64,000 nt of DNA from an uncultured Fluviicola sp. (GCA_913009205.1 CAJVYC010000008.1:1-64000), one strand, 5' to 3'; shown: positions 25,037 to 35,158, counted from the first letter of the stretch. Made by a program: numbers and translations. The notes: generated by a model not told the origin, from the sequence alone.

Positions 25037-25785
25037 TAGAGTTGATTTAGTCTTCTTAGTTCTTTGTATTTAAAAATGTTGGATTGAGCACTTATCTTCG
25101 CAATCTTAAAGCCCATTTTGCCATCTCGAATCCCACCATTAACAATATACATTGAAATAAATCGAGTCCACCCGCTTAGATAAGGCTTGAGAATAGAAGC
25201 TTTCTTACCCGCTTTATGCATCTTCATTGCTGTAAGGGTAGAATATTTATCCGCCCGCTCTCTGTGGCCTTTAAATGAATAATAAGAAAAGTGTTCCAGG
25301 TGTCCTGGCAATTGCTGAATGCTTAGGTTAAATGGATAAACCAATTCCTCATGAACAAACTCTCCTTCCCATGAACATCCATTTTTTGGAAACAACCTTA
25401 ACTTGACGTCAGGATACCAGCCGCTGTGCTTGATCCATTTCCCGCAATAATTCGTTAATCGATTCATTGAATAAATCTCAGGGTCGTTGAGCTTTTTAAG
25501 GTTGAGAATTGCTTGCTTCAGATCCGCATCCAACGCTTCATCGGCGTCGATTGAAAGAATGTAATTGCAGTTTGCTAAAGAGTTCAAATAGTTCTTGCTC
25601 TCTGAATACCCTTCCCATTCTCGTTTTTCAAAAACTACACCGTGCTCCAAGCAAATCTTCTCTGTGTTATCCGTTGAGAAGGAATCGAGCACAATAATTT
25701 CGTCAGCAACGCCTTTTAAAGACCGAATGCATCGGTCAATGTTCCGCTCTTCATTTAAGGTGATTATAGTGGCAGAAATTTTCAT
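25036..25785 (-). CDS. family 2 glycosyltransferase (WaaE/KdtX-like LPS core type)
   Basis: 249 aa from the ATG at 25785, which overlaps the stop of the DUF4837 gene (ATGA). The track's longer start is not supported. The GT-A fold shows ISATIITLNEERNIDRCI at the N-terminus, DEIIVLDSFSTDNTEKI, and the metal site LSIDADEAL (about 95-103). The C-terminal half (HFSYYSFKGHRERADKYSTL) matches beta-1,4-glucosyltransferases of LPS core assembly. With the GT9 enzyme downstream it forms an LPS-core pair. Confidence 0.9.
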   Translation of the reverse strand: MKISATIITLNEERNIDRCIRSLKGVADEIIVLDSFSTDNTEKICLEHGVVFEKREWEGYSESKNYLNSLANCNYILSIDADEALDADLKQAILNLKKLNDPEIYSMNRLTNYCGKWIKHSGWYPDVKLRLFPKNGCSWEGEFVHEELVYPFNLSIQQLPGHLEHFSYYSFKGHRERADKYSTLTAMKMHKAGKKASILKPYLSGWTRFISMYIVNGGIRDGKMGFKIAKISAQSNIFKYKELRRLNQL

Positions 25786-26837
25786 TTTATAAACTCCACG
25801 CTTCGAATTATGGCTTGAATTTCTCGCAAAGGATGCGTCCAACTTGTTGTTACAGGAGCATCTACATACCCGCTAAAACAAATCAACTTCTTTGTTTTTG
25901 GATTTATAAAATGATAGGACCAGAAGGCTCCACCTGTACTTTGAATCGGTCTTCCAGTAAACATAAACATGCCTCGCATTTCATATCCATTAATTGTTTC
26001 CGAAGCATTCTTAACAACATTTCCTTCGGGATAAACAGCAGAATAGTATTGTGTTCCCATAAACAAACCGTCAATTTCGTGTGGCACATTGTGTTTCAGC
26101 ATTGTATCTCTTGCTCTCAAAAGCGCTTCTTGACTAAATTGAGCCGAGTCAATAAAATCATATTGGTATATCATCAATCCGGAAAGGATAGATCCTACAT
26201 CTTGCGTTCCAGTTCCCGCAAATTCAATCGGTCGAGAAGATGGTGGAAACTCAATGCGGTAAAAGTTGTCTCGGCTTGTTACAATGGATGAATTCGATGG
26301 TAAAACAACATCAACTCCAAAATTTTCCTTGATTTTAGAACGGGATGTTTGCGTTTTCGTTTTTTTGAAATTTCTAATTAATCGACGCCATTCAATTTCA
26401 TCAAACGCATCGTGTACTTCATCCAAACCTTCAACGCAGGTCTTTACAAGTTGCGTATAATCTTTCGCTTTAATATCAATAACCAATTGTCCTTTTGCCC
26501 AAACATCTTTTCTTTTGACAATTGATCCAATCTTTCCTTTGAATTTTGGAGCGATGTTAATGAACAAAACATTTCGGTACCGCTTAACTCCCCGCGAAAA
26601 ATGGCTGGGCGTTTTGTGAATTAATTCAAATGTTGCAACATCGGGCATATAAGGCATGATCCATTGTGTAAGGCTGGTGTCTAGGCATTCTTTCAAATCC
26701 GACTCCCAAATCCCTTTATCTGTTACAATAAGAATTTCTCCGATTTTTCCTGCTACTGCTACTTCAGAGCTTTTCATGTCACAACTAAGTGATCCAAAAA
26801 TGAATAAAGCAGAAAATATAAGGACGTATGCTTTCAT
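25782..26837 (-). CDS. DUF4837-family lipoprotein
   Basis: 351 aa from the ATG at 26837; the track start at 26858 adds seven residues before the leader. A lipoprotein signal peptide ends in the lipobox GSLSC (about residue 19). The mature protein matches DUF4837, a Bacteroidota-specific family (KIGEILIVTDKGIWESDLKE, then NVLFINIAP and the late GMFMFTGRPIQSTGGAFWSY). The molecular function is unknown. It lies between the transglycosylase and the glycosyltransferases in one operon, suggesting an envelope role. Confidence 0.85.
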   Translation of the reverse strand: MKAYVLIFSALFIFGSLSCDMKSSEVAVAGKIGEILIVTDKGIWESDLKECLDTSLTQWIMPYMPDVATFELIHKTPSHFSRGVKRYRNVLFINIAPKFKGKIGSIVKRKDVWAKGQLVIDIKAKDYTQLVKTCVEGLDEVHDAFDEIEWRRLIRNFKKTKTQTSRSKIKENFGVDVVLPSNSSIVTSRDNFYRIEFPPSSRPIEFAGTGTQDVGSILSGLMIYQYDFIDSAQFSQEALLRARDTMLKHNVPHEIDGLFMGTQYYSAVYPEGNVVKNASETINGYEMRGMFMFTGRPIQSTGGAFWSYHFINPKTKKLICFSGYVDAPVTTSWTHPLREIQAIIRSVEFIK

Positions 26838-26880
26838 AGGTAATACTTTAGAGAACAAAATAGCAAAAATGATGCAGAGT

Positions 26881-28338
26881 TTATTTCACTCTGATTTTCT
26901 GACCAACACTTAGTCGGCTAATGTTAATGCTTGGGTTCAATCTTTTCAACTGAGAAATAGACAATTTATGTCTTTGAGCGATTCTTCCAAAGGTATCTCC
27001 AGATCGAACTGTATAGTACTTTTTTGCTGCAGTACTTTGTGGTTTTGTCGTTGTTGGAGTAGCTGTTCCACCTGCCTTAACCTTCAAACGCTGACCAACA
27101 TAAATTTTAGTTGAACTCAGCCCGTTAATCCGCTGAACTTCTCGAACTGTTGTTCCATATCTCGAAGCAATTGTACCCAGGGTTTCACCGCTCTTCACTT
27201 TATGATAATCGTAAGAAGTGTTTGTCGTTGGTGTTGTGTTTGGGCTCGTTGTCGGTTTGATTTCGGGCTGATTTACTTTTACGAACATTTCATATTCCAA
27301 CTCGTACAAGCTGTCTTCAAGCGTTACCAAATTTCCAATCTCATCAATAGGTAACGTGATGCAATACAGACGGTTGACTCCTACAGGTATGTAGCTTTTC
27401 TTGTAAATAGGATTCAATCCTTCAATTTCTTCCTCATCAATTTCCAAGAGTTTCGCAACCGTTGCTATATGAACTCCTTTCTTTACACACATGGTGTCGA
27501 GTTCATTATATGTTACCGTCGCTTCGGCAGGAATAATGTTGTGTTCTGCGAAATGCGTCAATAAGTACGATGCCGCTATAAAGTTGGGAACGTATCCTTG
27601 TGTTTCTCTAGGCAAGAAAGGGCGAACTTCCCAATATGTTAATTTATTCCCAGAACGACGAATGGCTTTGTTTACGTTTCCCGGACCAGCATTGTATGCT
27701 GCCAAAGCCAAATTCCAATCGTTGTACATTCCGTATAGACTCTTTAAATACATACATGCCGCTTCTGTAGCCTTTTCAGGATCCATTCGCTCATCGATGT
27801 ACGAGTTTTCCTCTAGGCCCATCCATCGGCCTGTGCGGTACATGAATTGCCAAAGACCTAATGCTCCCGCTCTTGATTTAACCTGCGGACGAAGCCCACT
27901 CTCAATCACTGATAAATATTTAAGCTCGATTGGAAGACCGTGTTTCGTAAGTTTTTCCTCAAACATATCGAAATACAGTTTAGATCTCCCCAGAACAACT
28001 CTTGCAAAACCTCTCCGTTTTTCAACAAAGAACTTTATTGTTTTTAAAGTTGTTTCGTTGCATTCTAAATGAAATGGACTCATTTCATTCATTTGGTTCA
28101 AACGCTCGCAATAAACTTCGTCAGAATAAGTAGGAACATCAGAAGATTCAAACTCCAACGCTTCAATTATTGAATCATAATTTCCATTTGGCGACTGCCC
28201 AGCGTAGTACATTCTTAAGCTTTGCTCAATTGTTTCAATCATTCGTTGCCCACGAATACTGTCTTCTAAAGTCGAGTCCGGTTGTCCAAACGCTCCTAGC
28301 GAAAGGCCCACAAATACTATTAGTACTAAGTCTCTCAT
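26881..28338 (-). CDS. MltD-like lytic transglycosylase with two LysM domains
   Basis: 485 aa from the ATG at 28338; a GTG one codon earlier is also possible. A signal peptide (about 1-18) is followed by a GH23/SLT catalytic domain (about 105-260) with the catalytic Glu in YLSVIESGLRPQVKSRAGA, then GLWQFMYRTGRWMGL and NLALAAYNAGPGNVNKA. After a Pro/Thr linker there are two LysM repeats (HKVKSGETLGTIASRYGTTV and YTVRSGDTFGRIAQRHKLSI). It cleaves peptidoglycan glycan strands in the periplasm. The start overlaps the gatA stop codon. Confidence 0.93.
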   Translation of the reverse strand: MRDLVLIVFVGLSLGAFGQPDSTLEDSIRGQRMIETIEQSLRMYYAGQSPNGNYDSIIEALEFESSDVPTYSDEVYCERLNQMNEMSPFHLECNETTLKTIKFFVEKRRGFARVVLGRSKLYFDMFEEKLTKHGLPIELKYLSVIESGLRPQVKSRAGALGLWQFMYRTGRWMGLEENSYIDERMDPEKATEAACMYLKSLYGMYNDWNLALAAYNAGPGNVNKAIRRSGNKLTYWEVRPFLPRETQGYVPNFIAASYLLTHFAEHNIIPAEATVTYNELDTMCVKKGVHIATVAKLLEIDEEEIEGLNPIYKKSYIPVGVNRLYCITLPIDEIGNLVTLEDSLYELEYEMFVKVNQPEIKPTTSPNTTPTTNTSYDYHKVKSGETLGTIASRYGTTVREVQRINGLSSTKIYVGQRLKVKAGGTATPTTTKPQSTAAKKYYTVRSGDTFGRIAQRHKLSISQLKRLNPSINISRLSVGQKIRVK

Positions 28339-29756
28339 CACTTATTATCTGTTTTAGCTAATTGTTTAGAGAAGCCCAACATCTCTTTCTCTTTAAAGAG
28401 GTCCCCTATTACTTGAATTCCAAAGGGCATTCCGTTCGAATGGTTACCAAGCGGTAATGAAATCGCTGGGTTTCCAGAAAGGTTTGCATGAACTGTGTAA
28501 ATGTCTTGCAAATACATTGAAATAGGATCCGAAACAGCATCTAGCTCAAATGCTGTTGATGGCGTGGTCGGTAAAATAATGAAATCGTATTTTTCGAAAA
28601 TTTCATTTGTCTTATTCTGTAAAACACGTCTAACTTTTTGTCCTTTCGTGTAATACGCATCGTAATACCCATGTGACAAAACAAATGTTCCAGCCATGAT
28701 TCGTCGTTGAACCTCAACCCCAAAACCTTCAGATCTCGATTTCTTATATGTTTCTTCAACACCTTTGGCCTCTTCGTTTCTATACCCAAAATGAACTCCG
28801 TCAAATCGAGATAAGTTTGATGACGCTTCCGCCGTTGTTAATACATAATAAGCAGGTACCATATAGTCTAAATAAGGAAATGAAACCGGTTCTACCTGAT
28901 GACCGTTAGCCTTAAGTGTATCGATAACGTTACTCATTTTAGCTTTCACTTCTGGATCAATTCCATCCATATCAAGGCTTTCCTGAATAACTGCAACTTT
29001 TAAGTTTTGACTGTCGTCAGGTGCTTGAGAATACGCTTCCACCACCTTTGAAGATGCAGTAGAGTCAAAATCATCAGGGCCAGCCATGACTTCCAACAAA
29101 AGAGCGGCATCGTCCACATTATTTGTGAATGGACCAATTTGGTCAAATGAAGAAGCATAAGCGATCAAACCATAACGACTAATTCGACCATAGGTTGGTT
29201 TCAAACCGTACGTTCCTGTAAAGCTAGCTGGTTGGCGAATTGAACCTCCAGTATCACTCCCCAAAGCGACAGTACATAGTCCAGCTGCAACTGCTGATGC
29301 AGAGCCTCCAGACGAACCTCCTGGAACAAATTTATTATTGATTGGGTTTAGAACAGGACCAAAAGCAGAATTTTCATTTGAGCTTCCCATTGCGAATTCA
29401 TCGCAGTTGAGACGTCCGATTATGATTGCGTCCTCATCCAATAATCTTTGAACCGCAGTACCTGTGTACAATGATTCAAAACCTACTAAAATTTTTGAAG
29501 ATGCAGAAACTTTGTGTCTTTTATAGCAAAGGTTATCTTTCAATCCGATAACCATTCCCGCCAGCCTTCCTGCTGTACCGTCTTTAATCTTTTCATCCAC
29601 TTCAATTGCCTGAGCGCGACCCGTTTCCTCGAAAACTTCAAGGAATGCATTCAAATGTTCGTTTGATTTTATTACCGATAGATATTCTTCAAAAATACTT
29701 ACAACAGTATTTCCTGAAGAAATCGCTTGCTTTACTTCAGCGTAAGTGCGCAGCAT
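28338..29756 (-). CDS. gatA: Asp-tRNA(Asn)/Glu-tRNA(Gln) amidotransferase subunit A
   Basis: 472 aa amidase-signature enzyme. The Ser-cisSer-Lys triad is visible: Lys in GMVIGLKDNLCYK, the glycine/serine-rich block VPGGSSGGSASAVAAG and the nucleophile region GSDTGGSIRQPASFTG. GatA releases ammonia from glutamine and, with GatB and GatC, amidates mischarged Glu-tRNA(Gln) or Asp-tRNA(Asn). gatB and gatC are not in this window. The gene lies 11 bp after tatA and overlaps the transglycosylase gene, in a long envelope/translation operon. Confidence 0.95.
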   Translation of the reverse strand: MLRTYAEVKQAISSGNTVVSIFEEYLSVIKSNEHLNAFLEVFEETGRAQAIEVDEKIKDGTAGRLAGMVIGLKDNLCYKRHKVSASSKILVGFESLYTGTAVQRLLDEDAIIIGRLNCDEFAMGSSNENSAFGPVLNPINNKFVPGGSSGGSASAVAAGLCTVALGSDTGGSIRQPASFTGTYGLKPTYGRISRYGLIAYASSFDQIGPFTNNVDDAALLLEVMAGPDDFDSTASSKVVEAYSQAPDDSQNLKVAVIQESLDMDGIDPEVKAKMSNVIDTLKANGHQVEPVSFPYLDYMVPAYYVLTTAEASSNLSRFDGVHFGYRNEEAKGVEETYKKSRSEGFGVEVQRRIMAGTFVLSHGYYDAYYTKGQKVRRVLQNKTNEIFEKYDFIILPTTPSTAFELDAVSDPISMYLQDIYTVHANLSGNPAISLPLGNHSNGMPFGIQVIGDLFKEKEMLGFSKQLAKTDNK

Positions 29757-29767
29757 TAGCGGTCTTT

Positions 29768-29956
29768 TTATTTCTTTTCTTCAGTGTCTAACGCTTCTGC
29801 CTTGTCTTCTTCTTTCGCAGATGCATCCTTAAACTCCTTTACTCCTTTGCCAAGACCCTTCATTAATTCTGGGATCTTTTTTCCACCGAATAAAAGAAGA
29901 GCAACTACTAAAATTGCAATAACTTGCCAAGGTCCGAAAATTCCTAATACCATCAT
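29768..29956 (-). CDS. tatA: Sec-independent translocase subunit TatA/E
   Basis: 62 aa with the TatA layout: one N-terminal transmembrane helix (GPWQVIAILVVALLLFGGKK), the FGGKKIPEL hinge, an amphipathic helix (MKGLGKGVKEFKDA) and an acidic/lysine tail. TatA oligomers form the pore for folded proteins exported by the twin-arginine pathway. Two adjacent ATGs are possible starts. It is the first gene of the run tatA-gatA-transglycosylase-DUF4837-GT2-GT9-UbiA-like. Confidence 0.93.
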   Translation of the reverse strand: MMVLGIFGPWQVIAILVVALLLFGGKKIPELMKGLGKGVKEFKDASAKEEDKAEALDTEEKK

Positions 29957-30123
29957 ATCTGATTTTTTATTATTTCAAAGGTACTTAATATTCGCTAATG
30001 AATCCCTTAACAGCGTGGCTTTCTGTTAATTTATTAAAAACAATGACTTGTTCATTAAATCGTGACAGTAGTGTGACAAAACCGAGCAGATAATAGACAG
30101 ATTTGACTAAAAAAGAGGAGTAA

Positions 30124-30402
30124 ATGGAGTAAGTAGAACTTCGGCCCACTAAAATATGGGCTCCTTTTTATCACAGCTTTAAGATTCTAGCAACTAAATC
30201 ATCCAATAAAAAGGAAATTGAATATGTTCAAATAACAGAAACATTCGAAGATAAAAAACGCGCTTTTGTATTACTAATTCCTGGGATCAGATGGCATCAA
30301 TCTGAGGGTAAAGCATTACAGTTTGGATTTACAGGTGTTTACATGGATGATGACATAGTGCCAATTCCTATTCCAATGGTACAATGGTACCGGTCAATCT
30401 AA
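30124..30402 (+). pseudogene. small unknown gene with a nonsense codon at position 3
   Basis: After ATG GAG at 30124 a TAA interrupts at once (30130-30132). The same frame then stays open for 89 codons of natural protein sequence (VELRPTKIWAPFYHSFKILA, then FVLLIPGIRWHQSEGKALQF and DDDIVPIPIPMVQWYRSI) and ends just before a strong terminator. A single TAA to CAA (Gln) change would restore an intact gene of about 92 aa. No other start codon is well placed. I do not recognise the family, and the call as a broken gene is inference from frame and composition. It was missed by the ORF track. Confidence 0.55.
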
Positions 30403-30412
30403 TTACTAAACA

Positions 30413-30447
30413 AAAAAACCGTATTAGCTAAGCTAATACGGTTTTCA
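30413..30447. terminator. strong bidirectional terminator
   Basis: AAAACCGTATTAGCT and its exact complement flank a single A, giving a perfect palindrome with A and T tracts at its ends. It lies between the + strand broken gene and the 3' end of infB. Confidence 0.85.
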
Positions 30448-30462
30448 ATATAATTTTGAAGT

Positions 30463-33312
30463 TTACTTAAGCTTTCTAGCTACTTCCACTTCTTCGTAAG
30501 CTTCAATAATATCACCTTCCTTGATATCGTTGTATTTTTCTATGTTCAAACCACATTCGTAGTTGTTCTTCACTTCTTTCACATCATCCTTAAATCGTTT
30601 CAGAGAACCTAGAAGTCCTGTGTGGACAACTATACCGTCTCTAATAATTCTAATTTTAGATGTACGTTTGATCACGCCGTCTGTCACAAAACAACCTGCA
30701 ATTGTACCCACCTTCGAAATTTCGAAGACTTCTCTAATTTCAGCTGTACCAAGAGTGTTTTCTTCGATATCTGGAGAAAGCATTCCCTCCATCGCAGACT
30801 TGATTTCATCAATCGCCTTGTAGATTACTGAATACAATCGAATATCAATTTGTTCTTCATCAGAAAGTCTTCTTGCACCTAAAGATGGTCTTACTTGGAA
30901 ACCAAGAATAATTGCATCGGACGCAGAAGCCAAGTTGACATCAGCCTCAGAAATTGCACCAACTCCCTTGTGCACAATATTCACTTGAATCTCTTCTGTT
31001 GAAAGTCCTAGTAAAGCATCTGAAAGCGCCTCAATAGAACCATCAACATCACCTTTAATGATCAAATTCAACTCTTTAAAGTTACCCACCGCCAAACGAC
31101 GGCCAATTTCCTCAAGAGTAAGATGTTTATTTGTACGAAGACCTTGTTCACGATACAGTTGCTCACGTTTTGCGGCAATTGCTTTGGCTTCGCGCTCATC
31201 ATCCATAATATGGAACTTGTCACCCGCAGAAGGAGCTCCGTTAATTCCCAAAATGGCTACTGGCATAGCAGGCCCCACTTCAGTCATTTCCTTACCATGC
31301 TCATCGTGCATCGCTCGAACCTTTCCGTGATTTCTTCCCACCAAAACAATATCTCCGACATGCAATGTCCCGGCTTCAACCATCATGTTGGTAACATAAC
31401 CCTTTCCTTTATCAAGAGAAGATTCAATTACAGTGCCAGTTGCGTTTTTATTTGGATTTGCTTTAAGCTCTAAAAGCTCTGATTCCAATTGTATTTTTTC
31501 AAGAAGCTCTTCGATGTTCAAGTTTTTCTTTGCAGAAATTTCTTGACATTGGTATTTACCTCCCCAATCCTCTACCAGAATATTCATCTGCGACAATTGT
31601 TCTTTAATCTTGTCTGGGTTTGCTCCTGGTGTATCAATCTTGTTGATTGCAATAACCATTGGCACTTCCGCTGCCTGTGCGTGAGATATTGCTTCTTTCG
31701 TTTGAGGCATTACATCATCATCTGCTGCAATAATAATTACTGCTATATCTGTTACTTGAGCACCACGTGCACGCATTGCTGTAAAGGCTTCGTGACCAGG
31801 CGTATCAAGGAATGTCATTCTGTTTCCGCTCTTAAGTGTAACGCTATACGCACCAATATGCTGTGTAATTCCACCAGCCTCACCCGCTATTACATCTGCG
31901 TCACGAATTCTGTCAAGTAAAGATGTTTTACCGTGATCGACGTGACCCATAACCGTAATAATTGGCGCTCTCGGCATTAGTTCTTCTTCCTTGTCTTCAA
32001 CAACAGGAATCGATTCTTGAACTTCCGCACTTACGAATTCAGCTTCAAATCCGAATTCTTCCGCTACAATCTTAATCGTTTCCGCATCCAATCGTTGATT
32101 GATCGAAGCAAAGATTCCAAGAGACATACACGCTGAAATAACGTCAGTAGAACCAACATTCATCATCGTTGCCAATTCTGAAACCGAAACGAATTCCGTT
32201 AATTTCAAAACTTTCTCATCGTAGGCAGCTAAAATTTCTTCAGCTTCACGACGGTGTGCTACGTTTTCTCTTTTTTGTTTTCGATTCTTCGCTGCTTTCG
32301 ATTTACCTCCTTTATTTGATAATCGAGCAAGCGTATCTTTAATTTCTTTTTGGATGTCCTTTTCAGTAATCTCAGGTCTGTCTGCACGATTACCACCCCC
32401 TTTTTTATAATTCGCTCCTAGAGCTCCTGTTCCTTTCGGTCTTACTGCTTGATTTCCTCCTCCGGTTGGTCTTGCTGGTGAAGATTTACTAGCGTCAACT
32501 TTACGAACTCGTTTACGTTTCTTGCGATCTGCTGATGACGGGCCAGGTGTTCTTGGTTTTTCAACTGGAAGTACGATTTTTCCGACAACGTTAGGTCCTG
32601 CCAATTTTGTTCGCTGAACACGAATTGTTTCCGTTTCAGGTTTTTTTATAACGTTGGGGCCCTCTTTTTTAGCTTCTTCTTTTTTAGGAGCGTCATCTTT
32701 CACTGACTTTTCAGCAGTTTTCGGTGCATCATCCTTCTTCGCTTCAACAACAGGTGTTGCCTTCGGCGCAGCTGGCTTCGATTCTTTCTTCTTAGCAGCT
32801 TTTGGTTTCTTATCAGGTCGTGTTTTAGAATTAATTGAATCCAGGTCTATTTTACCGACCATTTTCACTTTCATACCTTCATCAGCTGGTTCTTCTTTTA
32901 CTGGTTCTGTAGTTTGTGTTGGTTCCGGCGTTGAAACTGGATCTGGTTCTTCAGCAAAAGTTTCGACAACCTCCTCAACGACAGGAGTTGGCTCTGGTGT
33001 TGGCTCTGGAGCTTTCACTTCTTCTAAAATAGCCGCAGGAGCTGCTTCTTCAACTTCAGGAGTATCCTCCTTCTTGTCTCTCAGCGAGATTGTTTCACGT
33101 TTTTCACGTGACGGAGTCGCCATTTTAGATTGCTCCTTCAGATCTTGGTCCGCAGCAAACTCTTTACGTAACATTTCGTACTGTTCCGGTACTAGCTTCG
33201 TATTCGGGCTAGCATCTATCGTTACTCCATTGCCTTCAAGAAACTCAACGATGGTAGACATACCTACGTTTAATTCCCCTGCTGCTTTTCCTAGTCTTAT
33301 TGGTCTTGCCAT
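30463..33312 (-). CDS. infB: translation initiation factor IF-2
   Basis: 949 aa. It has an N-terminal IF2 domain (about 1-60), a long charged linker rich in Glu, Pro, Lys and Thr (about 75-310), a second IF2N region, and then the GTPase with G1 [20 protein letters not shown]3 DTPGHEAF and G4 NKID, followed by domains II-IV. IF-2 brings fMet-tRNA to the ribosome. The large low-complexity linker is normal for Bacteroidota IF-2. It is the third gene of the rimP-nusA-infB operon. Confidence 0.97.
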   Translation of the reverse strand: MARPIRLGKAAGELNVGMSTIVEFLEGNGVTIDASPNTKLVPEQYEMLRKEFAADQDLKEQSKMATPSREKRETISLRDKKEDTPEVEEAAPAAILEEVKAPEPTPEPTPVVEEVVETFAEEPDPVSTPEPTQTTEPVKEEPADEGMKVKMVGKIDLDSINSKTRPDKKPKAAKKKESKPAAPKATPVVEAKKDDAPKTAEKSVKDDAPKKEEAKKEGPNVIKKPETETIRVQRTKLAGPNVVGKIVLPVEKPRTPGPSSADRKKRKRVRKVDASKSSPARPTGGGNQAVRPKGTGALGANYKKGGGNRADRPEITEKDIQKEIKDTLARLSNKGGKSKAAKNRKQKRENVAHRREAEEILAAYDEKVLKLTEFVSVSELATMMNVGSTDVISACMSLGIFASINQRLDAETIKIVAEEFGFEAEFVSAEVQESIPVVEDKEEELMPRAPIITVMGHVDHGKTSLLDRIRDADVIAGEAGGITQHIGAYSVTLKSGNRMTFLDTPGHEAFTAMRARGAQVTDIAVIIIAADDDVMPQTKEAISHAQAAEVPMVIAINKIDTPGANPDKIKEQLSQMNILVEDWGGKYQCQEISAKKNLNIEELLEKIQLESELLELKANPNKNATGTVIESSLDKGKGYVTNMMVEAGTLHVGDIVLVGRNHGKVRAMHDEHGKEMTEVGPAMPVAILGINGAPSAGDKFHIMDDEREAKAIAAKREQLYREQGLRTNKHLTLEEIGRRLAVGNFKELNLIIKGDVDGSIEALSDALLGLSTEEIQVNIVHKGVGAISEADVNLASASDAIILGFQVRPSLGARRLSDEEQIDIRLYSVIYKAIDEIKSAMEGMLSPDIEENTLGTAEIREVFEISKVGTIAGCFVTDGVIKRTSKIRIIRDGIVVHTGLLGSLKRFKDDVKEVKNNYECGLNIEKYNDIKEGDIIEAYEEVEVARKLK

Positions 33313-33372
33313 CTAATTATGCGTCCTTTGATTATCTATTAAATCGTGTTAAATATACTGTTTTATGCTGAT

Positions 33373-34608
33373 TTACTCGAATTCAGACCTCAGTATCTTA
33401 AACACTTCTTGGATCGTTTCGTCTTCCAAGTCTGTTCTCTTAATCATGTCTTCAACTGTTATCTTCAATACTGATTTCGCAGTATCACATCCAATTGCTT
33501 TCAACTCATCCAGAATCCAGCCATCAATCTCATCTGCAAATTCTTCTAAATCTACATCTTCAATATCTACTTCGCCTTCTCTATATACATCCAACTCGTA
33601 ACCAGTTAATCGGCCACCAAGTTTAATATTATGTCCTCCTTTACCAATAGCCAAGGAAACTTGGTCTGGTTTTAAGAAAACTTTTGCTCTTTTGTCTTCC
33701 TCATCGATTTCAATTGAAGTAATCTTCGCTGGTGAAAGTGCACGTTGAATAAACAGTTGAGGATTGTTTGTGTAGTTAATTACATCAATGTTCTCATTTC
33801 TCAACTCACGAACAATTCCGTGGATACGTGATCCTTTCATACCAACACAAGCTCCAACTGGATCCACACGATCATCGTAAGATTCAACTGCTACCTTTGC
33901 TCTTTCTCCTGGCTCACGAACAATTCGTTTGATTGTAATCAAACCATCGAACACCTCTGGAACTTCCAATTCAAATAATCTTTCAAGGAATTCCGGAGCT
34001 GTGCGTGAAAGAATAATAACTGGGCTACTATTTCTCATGTCAACTTTCGCAACTACTGCGCGAATTGATTCTCCTTTTTTGAAGTAATCTGATGGAATTT
34101 GCTCTGACTTAGGAAGTATTAATTCGTTTCCTTCATCATCAAGCACCATGATTTCTTTCTTCCAAACTTGGTAAACCTCACCAGTAATGATGTCTCCAAC
34201 ACGTTCTTTGTAGATTTTATAAAGGTGATCCTTCTCCAGCTCCATGATTCTAGAAATCAAGTTTTGGCGCAATGAAAGAATATTACGTCTTCCGAAATCT
34301 ACAAACTTGAACTCTTCTGTTACTTCTTCTCCTATTTCAAAATCGGGTTCGATTTTGACTGCATCTGAATAAGCAATCTCAGTATTTTGATCTTCAACTT
34401 CACCGTCGTCTACAATTTCCTTGTTTAAGAAAATTTGAACATCCCCTTTATCAATGTTTACAATAACATCGATGTGCTCATCTGTATTGAACTTTTTCTT
34501 CAACATTGCACGAAAAACGTCTTCTAAGACGTGTTGCATCGTTTGTTTATCGATGTTCTTTAATTCTTTGAATTCCGAAAACGACTCCGTCAACTCTAAG
34601 CTATCCAT
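33373..34608 (-). CDS. nusA: transcription termination/antitermination factor NusA
   Basis: 411 aa: N-terminal RNA-polymerase-binding domain (1-125), S1 domain (about 135-200, GDIITGEVYQVWKKEIMVLD), KH1 (GACVGMKGSRIHGIVRELRN) and KH2 (SLAIGKGGHNIKLGGRLTGY), then a short acidic C-terminal helical region. NusA controls pausing, termination and antitermination. It lies between rimP and infB, and the terminator-like hairpin in the operon leader would be a natural place for NusA feedback. Confidence 0.96.
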   Translation of the reverse strand: MDSLELTESFSEFKELKNIDKQTMQHVLEDVFRAMLKKKFNTDEHIDVIVNIDKGDVQIFLNKEIVDDGEVEDQNTEIAYSDAVKIEPDFEIGEEVTEEFKFVDFGRRNILSLRQNLISRIMELEKDHLYKIYKERVGDIITGEVYQVWKKEIMVLDDEGNELILPKSEQIPSDYFKKGESIRAVVAKVDMRNSSPVIILSRTAPEFLERLFELEVPEVFDGLITIKRIVREPGERAKVAVESYDDRVDPVGACVGMKGSRIHGIVRELRNENIDVINYTNNPQLFIQRALSPAKITSIEIDEEDKRAKVFLKPDQVSLAIGKGGHNIKLGGRLTGYELDVYREGEVDIEDVDLEEFADEIDGWILDELKAIGCDTAKSVLKITVEDMIKRTDLEDETIQEVFKILRSEFE

Positions 34609-34614
34609 AGTTGT

Positions 34615-35091
34615 CTATTTAAATGAAATAACAATTTTTGTTTCTTTTATTTTGTCCATCGTAAACGTATAGTCTTCGATGATTGTCTCCTTTTTCTTTT
34701 TCCCTTCAATCCTCTCTTTACGAGTGGTTTGAATGGTAATTTGCTCGTGCGATGCTGCAGTAAGCTCTCCTTCTAAAGAGCCTCCTTCGTGCAATTTCAC
34801 TTTCACTTGGCGTCCGATATTCTTCGTGTATTGCGGAAGAACCCTTAATCCCCTGTCTAATCCGGCAGATGAAACGTGCAATTCAAAATCTTCATCTTCT
34901 CGATCCAAGTTGTGCTCAACATTTCTCGATACCGACATACAATCTTTCATTGATACATTGCCTTCATACTTATCAATTTCAACATTTATAATGCCTGATT
35001 CCGAAACGTTTAGATGAACAATAAATAACCCGTTATCCAGCTCGGCCATGCGCTCCTTAATTAATGCTGCTACGTTTTTCTTACTAATCAT
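34615..35091 (-). CDS. rimP: ribosome maturation factor RimP
   Basis: 158 aa. The N-terminal alpha/beta domain carries CMSVSRNVEHNLDREDEDFE and LHVSSAGLDRGLRVLPQYTK, the RimP signature, and the C-terminal SH3-like domain has GGSLEGELTAASHEQITI. RimP is needed for assembly of the 30S subunit. First gene of the rimP-nusA-infB operon, 6 bp before nusA. Its start codon lies only 8 bp after the T-run of a terminator-like hairpin. Confidence 0.95.
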   Translation of the reverse strand: MISKKNVAALIKERMAELDNGLFIVHLNVSESGIINVEIDKYEGNVSMKDCMSVSRNVEHNLDREDEDFELHVSSAGLDRGLRVLPQYTKNIGRQVKVKLHEGGSLEGELTAASHEQITIQTTRKERIEGKKKKETIIEDYTFTMDKIKETKIVISFK

Positions 35092-35098
35092 TGGCTAT

Positions 35099-35123
35099 AA
35101 AAAGAGGGGACAGCCGTCCCCTC
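35099..35123 (-). terminator. terminator-like attenuator in the rimP-nusA-infB leader
   Basis: On the minus strand GAGGGGAC, loop GGCT, GTCCCCTC and TTTTT form a textbook intrinsic terminator located between the promoter -7 box and the rimP start codon. No gene ends just upstream on this strand except the broken lipoprotein gene, whose frame stops at 35186. A leader attenuator is the more interesting reading. Confidence 0.65.
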
Positions 35124-35150
35124 ATTAATCTTTTTAAAATATGTTCGGTA

Positions 35151-35158
35151 CAAATATA
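35151..35158 (-). promoter_or_regulatory. -7 promoter element of the rimP operon
   Basis: TATATTTG on the minus strand fits TAnnTTTG. It lies 28 bp upstream of the leader hairpin and 60 bp upstream of the rimP start codon. No clear -33 TTG is present. Confidence 0.5.

Noticed and set aside
25815-26291. 158-aa + strand ORF opposite the DUF4837 gene
   Set aside because: Antisense shadow; Cys/His/Ser-rich composition is typical of non-coding frames.
27491-28072. 193-aa + strand ORF opposite the transglycosylase gene
   Set aside because: A shadow of a well-supported SLT/LysM gene; composition is unlike a real protein.
32654-33316. 220-aa + strand ORF opposite infB
   Set aside because: It is the antisense shadow of the IF-2 low-complexity linker (Ser/Ala/Gly-rich because of Lys/Glu/Pro/Ala codons opposite) and has no independent support.
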